From contig CAKQPR010000034.1 in assembly GCA_934270565.1 (NCBI GenBank), positions 1 through 12,691 of the forward strand: DNA of 12,691 nucleotides, written 5' to 3'. Below are positions 1-5,486 of this stretch, one piece after another. Source of the DNA: an uncultured Clostridia bacterium (GTDB lineage Bacteria; Bacillota; Clostridia; Christensenellales; Pumilibacteraceae). Both the position numbers and the translations under genes were made by a program. The notes beneath the pieces were generated by a model that was not told where the DNA came from, made no database searches, and was given only the letters and a program-made list of their open reading frames with translations. The first letter of the stretch is position 1; the number at the start of each line of letters is the position of its first letter.

Positions 1-150
1 CACGCCTCGGTAGGGCGGGACGCCCTCGTCCCGCCGCCAACCTTGCGTAACGCTTCCTTGCCCCGTCATCTCGAGCGTAGTCGAGACCAAAGCGGGAGCG
101 AACACGATTGCTTCTGAACGGTATACCCATAAATATCCGCGTAAGCGGAC
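1..150. repeat. 150-bp direct repeat, copy A
   Basis: This stretch recurs at 371-520 with only four mismatches (positions 88, 119, 142 and 143 of this copy). It is modular. First comes a hairpin, GGCGGGACG (14-22), loop CCCT, CGTCCCGCC (27-35). Next is a block of the form GTCATCTCGAGCG...GTCGAGAC (66-94), and then a tail containing CTTCTGAACGGTAT (111-124). The same hairpin and tail modules reappear in different combinations at 8040-8700. No credible gene is present; open frames here are antisense to the repeat and lack ribosome binding sites. It belongs to the class of short dispersed intergenic repeats common in Clostridia genomes. The window starts inside or exactly at the edge of the element, so its left end is not known. 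Confidence 0.9.
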
Positions 151-153
151 TGT

Positions 154-300
154 TCAAGGCTTCCCCTTGGGGGGAAGCTCCGCCGTAGGCGGTGATGAGG
201 GGTTGTCTTATACGTTACGTTCGTAATATCCCGACCCCTCATCCGTCTTGCCTTCGCTATCGCTTCTGCAATCCACCTTCCCCCCAAGGGGAAGGCTTTA
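154..300. mobile_element. MITE-like long hairpin element
   Basis: A roughly 147-bp nested inverted repeat. The outer arms are 156-177 and 277-298 and match in inverted orientation at 21 of 22 positions; each arm also folds on itself (CTTCCCC/GGGGAAG). Inner arms GATGAGGGGT (194-203) and ACCCCTCATC (234-243) pair perfectly, and a small TTACG/CGTAA hairpin (214-225) sits at the tip. No transposase is encoded, so if mobile it is non-autonomous. Similar CTTCCCC...GATGAGGGG elements are, from memory, common in gut Clostridia. Target-site duplications are unclear: the flanks (TTCAA and TTTAAA) match only loosely. Confidence 0.7.
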
Positions 301-370
301 AAAGGTAGGGGCGTTCCTCGTCCGCCCGACAGGGAACCCCTGTGGGCAAGTATTTGCTTGGAATATGTCC
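301..370. repeat. Degenerate CGTCCGCCC-type repeat module
   Basis: A short block holding TAGGGGCG...CTCGTCCGCCCGAC, then GGGCAAGTATTTG. With the start of copy B it forms a segment (about 306-405) that is paralogous to 8362-8466: same order, including GGGCAAGTATTTG and then TAGGGCGGGACGCCCTCG. The hairpin is broken here because the left arm reads GGGCGTTC. No gene is present. Confidence 0.7.
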
Positions 371-520
371 CACGCCTCGGTAGGGCGGGACGCCCTCGTC
401 CCGCCGCCAACCTTGCGTAACGCTTCCTTGCCCCGTCATCTCGAGCGAAGTCGAGACCAAAGCGGGAGCGAACACGATTGCTTCTGAAAGGTATACCCAT
501 AAATATCCGCGATAGCGGAC
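371..520. repeat. 150-bp direct repeat, copy B
   Basis: Second copy of the element at 1-150, identical except for four substitutions. The GGCGGGACG/CGTCCCGCC hairpin lies at 384-405. Like copy A it runs into GCGGAC and then TTCAAG, followed by a CTT/AAG-rich hairpin (here a shortened one at 528-555). The whole repeat-plus-hairpin composite therefore appears to have been duplicated, not just the 150-bp core. Confidence 0.9.
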
Positions 521-527
521 AAAATTC

Positions 528-555
528 AAGCCTCACCCTCGTGGGAAGGCTTTTT
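528..555. terminator. Weak hairpin, possible terminator for the AraC-type gene
   Basis: AAGCCT (528-533) pairs with AGGCTT (547-552), with CCC/GGG inside. On the plus strand a run of five T follows; on the minus strand, the direction of the regulator gene ending at 568, the tail is GAATTTT, which is weaker. It is 12 bp past the regulator's stop codon. It may also be a decayed remnant of the hairpin element seen at 154-300. Confidence 0.4.
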
Positions 556-567
556 GTGCGATAATAT

Positions 568-1428
568 TTACCCTCGCGATTTTGCGGTGGGGGAAATGCC
601 GTACTTCTTTTTGTATGCTTTGGAAAGGGAGTTTCCGGACGAGTAGTGGAGTTTTTCGGCTATCTGAGCGACCTTGAGTTTGCCTTCTTTTACGAGCGCG
701 TCGGCGACCTCGAGCTTTTTATTCACGAAATAATCCCGAAGGCTCATGCCCGTCGTTTTGCCGAACAGCGTGGAAACGTAGTTGTAGTTATAATTAGTGA
801 CAGCGGACAGATCGGAAAGGTTTTCCATATCGTAAACGTTCGCGTCGATATAATTCATCAACCGATTGCAGAAGATCTCGGCTTCGGAAGCGTGCTCGAA
901 AAAATCGGGCACGTCTTTTTCGTCGAAGTCGCGCACGACGTAAATGATAATACTCAGTATCGCGTTTATCACGGCTTCGCGGAAAAAGTCCTTCTCCTTG
1001 TTGAATTCGCTGATCACGCACGTGAGAAAATAACTGATTCTGCCGTCCGAAATTACCCTCAGTCGCGGGTCGTAGAACTTTTCGACCGTTCTTTTCAGCG
1101 CGTCGCGGTAGCGCGGAGCTTCGACGGTGAACGCGAGGTGATCGTACTTGAGCGGCGCCTCTTCCGACGAAATTATTCCGTGCAGGTCGAACGGAAACGA
1201 AACGTAAATATCGTTCTTCTTTATCGGAACTTCGCAACCGTTGGTTATCGTCACGCCCTCGCCCTCGGTAACGACGGTGAGCTCGAAAAAATCGGTATGG
1301 CGATGCATGGGCACGACCGCGCCCGAATTCAAGAAAAGCCGCCCCGCCTGCACGAGCCTGACGTCGCCCATGTCGAGCGGGGTTTCAATGAAAAGATTGT
1401 CTATTTTGTACTGCGGCAAATCGTTCAT
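568..1428 (-). CDS. AraC-family transcriptional regulator with N-terminal cupin
   Basis: A 286-residue DNA-binding regulator, probably sensing a sugar or glycoside and controlling the divergent operon at 1600-4409. The N-terminal cupin has H42-x-H44 followed by FFEL (E49) and a later H83. The C-terminal AraC domain spans about 185-286, with a first helix-turn-helix near 203-222 and a second (KVAQIAEKLHYSS) near 252-275, ending in the usual YGISP. The frame stays open upstream to 1647, but that extension would run through the divergent gene's start and promoter. The ATG at 1428 is preferred because the protein begins there like its family. No Shine-Dalgarno precedes it: a consensus TATAAT ends 6 bp upstream, so the mRNA may be leaderless, or translation may start at M20 (1371). 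The ligand cannot be told from sequence. Confidence 0.9.
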   Translation of the reverse strand: MNDLPQYKIDNLFIETPLDMGDVRLVQAGRLFLNSGAVVPMHRHTDFFELTVVTEGEGVTITNGCEVPIKKNDIYVSFPFDLHGIISSEEAPLKYDHLAFTVEAPRYRDALKRTVEKFYDPRLRVISDGRISYFLTCVISEFNKEKDFFREAVINAILSIIIYVVRDFDEKDVPDFFEHASEAEIFCNRLMNYIDANVYDMENLSDLSAVTNYNYNYVSTLFGKTTGMSLRDYFVNKKLEVADALVKEGKLKVAQIAEKLHYSSGNSLSKAYKKKYGISPTAKSRG

Positions 1429-1434
1429 AATCGC

Positions 1435-1464
1435 ATTATACCATTCCGATACGTTCCGTGTCAA
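1435..1464 (-). promoter_or_regulatory. Consensus sigma-A promoter of the AraC-type gene
   Basis: Read on the minus strand, TTGACA (1464-1459), an 18-bp spacer, and TATAAT (1440-1435): both hexamers match the consensus. Transcription would start near 1428, on the proposed start codon itself. A perfect promoter is unusual for a regulator gene and suggests repression or autoregulation. Confidence 0.75.
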
Positions 1465-1498
1465 ATAAAAAACCACGTTTTTTCGTTTGTATCTCGGC

Positions 1499-1523
1499 AA
1501 AATCTGAAAAAAGGACAGATTTT
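1499..1523. promoter_or_regulatory. Candidate operator palindrome between divergent promoters
   Basis: AAAATCTG (1499-1506) and CAGATTTT (1516-1523) form a perfect 8-bp inverted repeat around a 9-nt A-rich spacer. It lies between the divergent promoters, 16 bp upstream of the plus-strand -35 (1540). Position fits a regulator binding site. AraC proteins more often bind direct repeats, so the binder is unproven. Confidence 0.4.
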
Positions 1524-1539
1524 CCGTGAAATGAGAGTA

Positions 1540-1568
1540 TTGCTTTTTCGCGCGATAAGGTGTAGAAT
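1540..1568 (+). promoter_or_regulatory. Promoter of the sugar-oxidoreductase operon
   Basis: TTGCTT (1540-1545), a 17-bp spacer, and TAGAAT (1563-1568). This gives a leader of about 25 nt containing AAGGAG (1585-1590) before the ATG at 1600. The hexamers are moderate, as expected for an activator-dependent promoter. Confidence 0.55.
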
Positions 1569-1599
1569 TATAGTACCAAACAAAAAGGAGAATAAAAAC

Positions 1600-2676
1600 A
1601 TGATGGTAATAGGGGTAATCGGTTGCGGAAGAATTTCGGGAGTGCATTTTCCCTCGCTTTGCGCCCTCGATAACGTGCGCATCAAGTACGCGTGCGATCT
1701 TATCTTAAGCAAGGCTCAGGCGGCGAAGGACAAGTACAAAAAGATCGACAAGGTGACTACGGACTATCGCGAGGTGCTCGCCGATCCCGAGGTAAAGGCG
1801 GTTTTCGTTCTGACTCCGAACTACGCGCATTATACCGTTTCCATGGACGCGCTCCGTGCCGGAAAGCACGTTTTCTGCGAAAAACCCATCACGGTAAGTT
1901 ACGCGCTCTCGTGCGAAATGGCGGAAGAGGCTAAAAAGCAGAACAGACTTCTCAATATCGGCGTTTGCAACCGGTATCACAAGTCGGTCGAACTTCTCAG
2001 AGAAGCGTACCTTCGCGGCGATTTCGGCAACGTTTATCACGTTTACTGCTCGTTCCGCGACTTCCGCTCGATCCCGGGTCTCGGCGGCGCGTTCACGACC
2101 AAATCGCAGTCGGGCGGCGGCGTACTCATCGACTGGGGCGTGCATTTTTTCGATCTTATCTACTATATTCTCGACGGCTTCAAGCTCAGAACGCTCTCGT
2201 GCGACGCTTACAACGGCACGGCGAAGAATATGAAAGACTACAAATACAAATTCATGTGGGCGGAGGACACCGCCGATATCGAGAACGGCACCGACGACGT
2301 GGAAGATTTCATCACCGGATATATCCGCACCGACAAAGCGAGCATTTCGTTCAACGGCGCGTGGGCACAGAACGTTCCCGAAACCGAAATGTTCGTCGAT
2401 ATTCTCGGCGATAAGGGCGGCGCGAGACTGAGTTACGGCGGCAAATTCGTCTACTGCTCGGCAAAAACCCTCGAAAGCTCCACCCCCGAATACGAGATCA
2501 ACACCGCTACCGAATACAACGTCGCGGAAATGTACTACAATGAGGACAAGGCGTTCATCGAATCGATCGAAACGGGCGTCAAAAACAGAAACTACATCGA
2601 CAACGTACTCGAAAGCGCGAAACTTCTCGACAGACTTTACGTTTCGGCGGGCGAGAAGAAGGAGGTCGAGGCGTAA
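1600..2676 (+). CDS. Gfo/Idh/MocA-family NAD(P)-dependent oxidoreductase
   Basis: A 358-residue cytosolic sugar dehydrogenase-type protein. The N-terminal Rossmann fold opens with GVIGCG (G5, G8, G10). The family EKP motif is at 94-96, with K95 the expected catalytic lysine. The C-terminal alpha/beta domain carries GGGVLIDWGVHFFD (172-185), where D178 and H182 match the usual Asp/His pair. Length is normal. The frame is open far upstream (from 646), but that part is antisense to the regulator gene; the ATG at 1600 has AAGGAG 9 nt before it. A second in-frame ATG follows at 1603. The stop overlaps the next gene's start by one base (TAATG), indicating translational coupling. The substrate is unknown; family members oxidise or reduce sugars, inositols or glycosides. 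Confidence 0.92.
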   Translation: MMVIGVIGCGRISGVHFPSLCALDNVRIKYACDLILSKAQAAKDKYKKIDKVTTDYREVLADPEVKAVFVLTPNYAHYTVSMDALRAGKHVFCEKPITVSYALSCEMAEEAKKQNRLLNIGVCNRYHKSVELLREAYLRGDFGNVYHVYCSFRDFRSIPGLGGAFTTKSQSGGGVLIDWGVHFFDLIYYILDGFKLRTLSCDAYNGTAKNMKDYKYKFMWAEDTADIENGTDDVEDFITGYIRTDKASISFNGAWAQNVPETEMFVDILGDKGGARLSYGGKFVYCSAKTLESSTPEYEINTATEYNVAEMYYNEDKAFIESIETGVKNRNYIDNVLESAKLLDRLYVSAGEKKEVEA

Positions 2677-3524
2677 TGAAAAAAATCGGTTTCATCGATT
2701 ATTATATCAGCGAGTGGCACGCGAACAATTACCCCGTCTGGTTCAAAGAAATCTGCGAAAAGACGGGAAGAGATTACGAAATCGCTTATGCTTACGCCCG
2801 CGAGTACGTTTCGCCGGTTGATGGGCTCAACACCGACGAGTGGTGCGCGAAATTCGGCGCGACCCGTTGCGATTCGATAAAGGAAATCTGCGAAAAGAGC
2901 GACTATATCATAGTTCTCGCTCCCACAAACCCCGAAACGCACCTCTCGCTTTGCTCGGAAGCGTTCGGGCATTTCGAGGGCGGCAGAATGTATATCGACA
3001 AGACGTTCGCGCCCGATTATCCGACAGCCAAAGAGATTTTCGAGCTCGCGAAAAAGCATAACGTTACGTTTTTCTCGACTTCCGCGCTCCGTTACGCCGC
3101 CGATTTCGACAACTTAACGGACGTTAAGAGCGTTACCACGCGGTACAGCGGCTCCAACCTCGAAGAGTACATTATTCATCAGGTCGAAAGTCTCGTAAAG
3201 GTCATAAGCGAGCCCGCCCGCAAGCTGAAAGCGGAAATCGACGGCGAGCACGTCCGCTACGAGGTCGTTTTCGAAAGCGGCAGATCCGCGTTTATGGACT
3301 ACGCCCCGACTAACGGCTTCGACGCGCGCATAGAATTCAACGACGGCAGAGCGATCGACAAGCCGGTTGACGGCGATTATTTCCTTCGTCTCTCGGCGAA
3401 AATTCTCGGGTTCTTCGAGACGGGCAAGATCGATTTCAACCCCGAGGACACGCTCGAGGTCATGAAGATCCGAGACAAAGCCATCGAAGCGAAAAACAAG
3501 CCGGACGTCTGGTTCGAAATTTAA
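2676..3524 (+). CDS. Short Gfo/Idh/MocA-like protein lacking the Rossmann glycine motif
   Basis: A 282-residue protein that looks like a diverged Gfo/Idh/MocA relative. The N-terminus, KIGFIDYYISEWHANNYP, has the first beta strand but not GxGxxG, so classical NAD(P) binding is doubtful. Later family features remain: a strand ending in LAPTNPETH (81-89), DKTFA (108-112) at the place of the EKP/DKP motif with K109 as the candidate lysine, and STSALRYA (134-141). H168 in EEYIIHQVE may be the catalytic-site histidine. Length is about 60-80 residues below typical members. GGAGG (2661-2665) precedes the ATG, which overlaps the upstream stop. Tight coupling suggests it works with, or forms a complex with, the upstream oxidoreductase. 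Firmicute homologues with this N-terminus are, from memory, annotated only as generic oxidoreductases. Confidence 0.75.
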   Translation: MKKIGFIDYYISEWHANNYPVWFKEICEKTGRDYEIAYAYAREYVSPVDGLNTDEWCAKFGATRCDSIKEICEKSDYIIVLAPTNPETHLSLCSEAFGHFEGGRMYIDKTFAPDYPTAKEIFELAKKHNVTFFSTSALRYAADFDNLTDVKSVTTRYSGSNLEEYIIHQVESLVKVISEPARKLKAEIDGEHVRYEVVFESGRSAFMDYAPTNGFDARIEFNDGRAIDKPVDGDYFLRLSAKILGFFETGKIDFNPEDTLEVMKIRDKAIEAKNKPDVWFEI

Positions 3525-3563
3525 GCCGCGCCGACACGCATTTATTTTCAAGGAGAATCAAGT

Positions 3564-4409
3564 ATGAAAATCGGAGTTATTACCGACTGTTTTAAAAAGT
3601 CTCACGAAGAAGCGATTAAAGCCGCCGCTTCGCTCGGACTCGACGGCGTTCAGATTTACGCGACCACCGGCGACTTTTCGCCCGAAACGCTTACCGAAGA
3701 GAAGAAAGCCGCGTATAAAAAGCTGCTTTCGGAAAACGGGCTTGTCGTGAGCGCGCTTTGCGGCGATATGGGCGGTTACGGTTTCGAGATAGAAGCCGAC
3801 AATCCCGAACGTATCGAAAAGACGAAACGCATCGTCGATCTTGCCGTCGAGTTCGGCTCGAAAGTCGTTACCACGCATATCGGCGTTATTCCCGCCGACA
3901 AATCCGAGCCGCGCTACGCCGTGATGCTTGCCGCGCTCACCGAATGCGGTCGTTACGCCGAGACCAAGGGCGTTACGCTCGCGATCGAAACCGGTCCCGA
4001 AAAAGCCGCGACCCTTCTGGCGTTTCTCAAAGATACCGAGGGCGGCGTAGGCGTCAACCTCGACCCCGCAAACTTCGTTATGGTTACGGGGCAGGATCCC
4101 GTCGAGGCGGTCGGACTTCTCAAGGATTATATCGTGCACACTCACCTCAAAGACGGAAGAAAACTCGACAAAAACCTTTGCCCCGCCGCCGTCTACCACG
4201 CTTTCGCCGTGGGCGGCGTGGAAGCGCTTAACGCGTGCAAGAGCTTCGAGGAATTGCCGATCGGTAAGGGCGACGTTGACTGGAAAGGTTACACCGACGC
4301 GCTCAAAGCGATCGGTTACGACGGCTTTTTAACGATCGAGCGCGAGTGCGGCGACGATCCGTCCGCCGACATTTCCGCCGCCGTCGGTTATATACGGAAA
4401 TTCCTGTAA
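3564..4409 (+). CDS. Sugar phosphate isomerase/epimerase-like TIM-barrel protein
   Basis: A 281-residue member of the xylose isomerase-like (AP endonuclease 2) TIM-barrel superfamily. Four predicted divalent-metal ligands are visible on successive strands: E142 (IETGPE), D167 (NLDPAN), H194 (HTHLKDG) and E259 (LTIERE). This is the pattern of ketose 3-epimerases and inosose isomerases. H105 in THIG is also conserved-looking. AAGGAG (3550-3555) lies 8 nt before the ATG, and the gap from the previous gene is 39 bp. Placement after two Gfo/Idh-type genes recalls operons that oxidise a sugar carbon and then isomerise, epimerise or eliminate at the keto-sugar. The exact reaction is not readable from sequence. 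Confidence 0.88.
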   Translation: MKIGVITDCFKKSHEEAIKAAASLGLDGVQIYATTGDFSPETLTEEKKAAYKKLLSENGLVVSALCGDMGGYGFEIEADNPERIEKTKRIVDLAVEFGSKVVTTHIGVIPADKSEPRYAVMLAALTECGRYAETKGVTLAIETGPEKAATLLAFLKDTEGGVGVNLDPANFVMVTGQDPVEAVGLLKDYIVHTHLKDGRKLDKNLCPAAVYHAFAVGGVEALNACKSFEELPIGKGDVDWKGYTDALKAIGYDGFLTIERECGDDPSADISAAVGYIRKFL

Positions 4410-4428
4410 AAAACGGGCTTTTTCGCTC

Positions 4429-4461
4429 GCACGAAAGGACGGTTTATTTGCACGAAAGGAC
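4429..4461. promoter_or_regulatory. Pair of direct repeats spaced 21 bp
   Basis: GCACGAAAGGAC occurs at 4429-4440 and exactly again at 4450-4461, a 21-bp period, or two helical turns. That spacing is typical of AraC-type half-sites. The core AAAGGACAG (4455-4463) also occurs at 1510-1518 within the divergent promoter region. It lies in the 3' untranslated part of the operon, before the terminator. It could be a regulator site at a distance, or simply a small local duplication. Confidence 0.35.
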
Positions 4462-4518
4462 AGTAAGGGCGTGAATTCCCCGAAAGAAAAAACGTTATTT
4501 ATATAAGATAAATGAGAG

Positions 4519-4544
4519 AAGCTCCGCAACGGCGGGGCTTTTTT
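4519..4544 (+). terminator. Intrinsic terminator of the sugar-oxidoreductase operon
   Basis: AAGCTCCGC (4519-4527), loop AACG, GCGGGGCTT (4532-4540), a 9-bp stem with one G-U pair, followed by a run of six T (4539-4544). It separates this operon from the phosphate operon. Confidence 0.85.
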
Positions 4545-4577
4545 CGCGCGCGTTCGGGGCAGAATTCCGATAACGAA

Positions 4578-4637
4578 TTTACAAATTTATTACAGAATAC
4601 GGGTTGAATTTGTTACTTTTTATTGTTAGACTATAGG
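4578..4637 (+). promoter_or_regulatory. Putative PhoP box and promoter of the pst operon
   Basis: TTTACA (4578-4583) and ATTACA (4589-4594) are direct repeats with an 11-bp period, the spacing of PhoP-type Pho boxes (TTAACA-like hexamers with 5-bp gaps) in Firmicutes. Weaker TTAC/GTTA repeats continue near 4613 and 4624. A mediocre promoter TTGAAT (4604-4609), 17 bp, TAGACT (4627-4632) follows, as expected if it needs phosphate-starvation activation. The assignment rests on motif likeness and on the pstS gene downstream. Confidence 0.45.
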
Positions 4638-4680
4638 CGTTGAGAGACAACAAAGAAGATTTCAAAGGAGAGTAAAAACA

Positions 4681-5484
4681 ATGAAAAAAGTAACGAAAAT
4701 TTTAATGAGCGCGTTCTGCGCGGCGGTTATGTGTTTCGGTGCGTTCGCGATGGGCGCTTGCGGCGGATCCAAGGCCGCTACCATAACGGTTTCGGGTTCG
4801 TCGTCCGTAACTCCGATTATGGAGAAACTCGCGGCGGAGTACGAAAAGACCCACGAGGGCGTAAGAATCACGATCAACATGAGCTCGTCCGGTTCCGGAA
4901 TCAAGGACACGCAGAACGGACTTAACGATTTCGGTATGTCCTCGCGCGATCTTAAAGACGAAGAGAAGGGCGTAAAAGGCGAGATCCTTTGCCGCGACGG
5001 TATCGCGCTTATCGTGAACAAAGATTGCGCCGTCGATAACGTGACGAAAGCGGACGTAAAAGCGCTTTTCGAGAATAACACTGCAATCCCGAACACTTCG
5101 ATCACCTCGGGAATCGGCAGAGACGAGGGCAGCGGCACGCGTTCGGCGTTCGACGAGCTTCTCGAAATCAAGAGCTATAACGACGGCGTTTCCAAGGTTG
5201 CCGAAACGGGTAACGTAATCGAGTCTATTCAGGGCGCGACGAACAGCATCGGCTACATTTCCTACGGTAGCCTCAGCGACAAAGTAAAGGCGGTCAGCCT
5301 CGACGGAGTTGCCTGCACGACCGAAAATATCGTAAACGGTACTTACGCGCTTCAGCGTCCGTTCGTGATCGTCCTCAAGGAAGGTTCGAAGCTTTCCGAA
5401 GCGGCTCAGGGTTTCTACGATTTCATTATGAGCGAAGAAGCTCAGTCGATAATCACCGCAAATAAGTACATTTCGGTAAAATAA
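4681..5484 (+). CDS. pstS: Phosphate-binding lipoprotein PstS
   Basis: A 267-residue extracytoplasmic phosphate receptor delivering phosphate to the Pst ABC permease. It begins with a lipoprotein signal peptide: K2/K3, a hydrophobic stretch to about residue 23, and lipobox MGAC with C27 as the lipidated cysteine. Phosphate-ligand loops are clear: SGSSSVTP (38-45), SSSGSG (68-73), MSSRD (86-90) and the hallmark GRDEGSGTR (146-154). GYISYG (191-196) is the usual late strand. Length suits the short Firmicute form. AAAGGAG (4664-4670) lies 10 nt before the ATG. The permease gene starts 2 nt after its stop. Likely induced by phosphate starvation via the upstream PhoP-like site. Confidence 0.97.
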   Translation: MKKVTKILMSAFCAAVMCFGAFAMGACGGSKAATITVSGSSSVTPIMEKLAAEYEKTHEGVRITINMSSSGSGIKDTQNGLNDFGMSSRDLKDEEKGVKGEILCRDGIALIVNKDCAVDNVTKADVKALFENNTAIPNTSITSGIGRDEGSGTRSAFDELLEIKSYNDGVSKVAETGNVIESIQGATNSIGYISYGSLSDKVKAVSLDGVACTTENIVNGTYALQRPFVIVLKEGSKLSEAAQGFYDFIMSEEAQSIITANKYISVK

Positions 5485-5486
5485 CG

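Noticed and set aside
1..520. CRISPR array
   Set aside because: The repeats are 150 bp and few, without short regular repeat-spacer alternation, and no cas genes are present.
66..536. Open frames inside the left repeat mosaic
   Set aside because: They read through inverted and direct repeats, with no ribosome site and no protein-like composition. The same holds for 8326-8700.
646..1599. In-frame upstream extension of the first Gfo/Idh gene, over 300 codons, antisense to the AraC-type gene
   Set aside because: The family's Rossmann start is at 1600 with a good ribosome site; the extension shows no recognisable domain and mirrors the codon pattern of the opposite strand.
1429..1647. 73-residue N-terminal extension of the AraC-type regulator
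   Set aside because: It would overlap the divergent gene's start codon and both promoters, and the extra residues resemble no cupin N-terminus.
3558..4199. 213-codon minus-strand frame
   Set aside because: Fully antisense to the well-supported TIM-barrel gene; a chance frame from GC-rich codons, as are similar ones at 5442-6017, 9721-10311 and 11874-12308.
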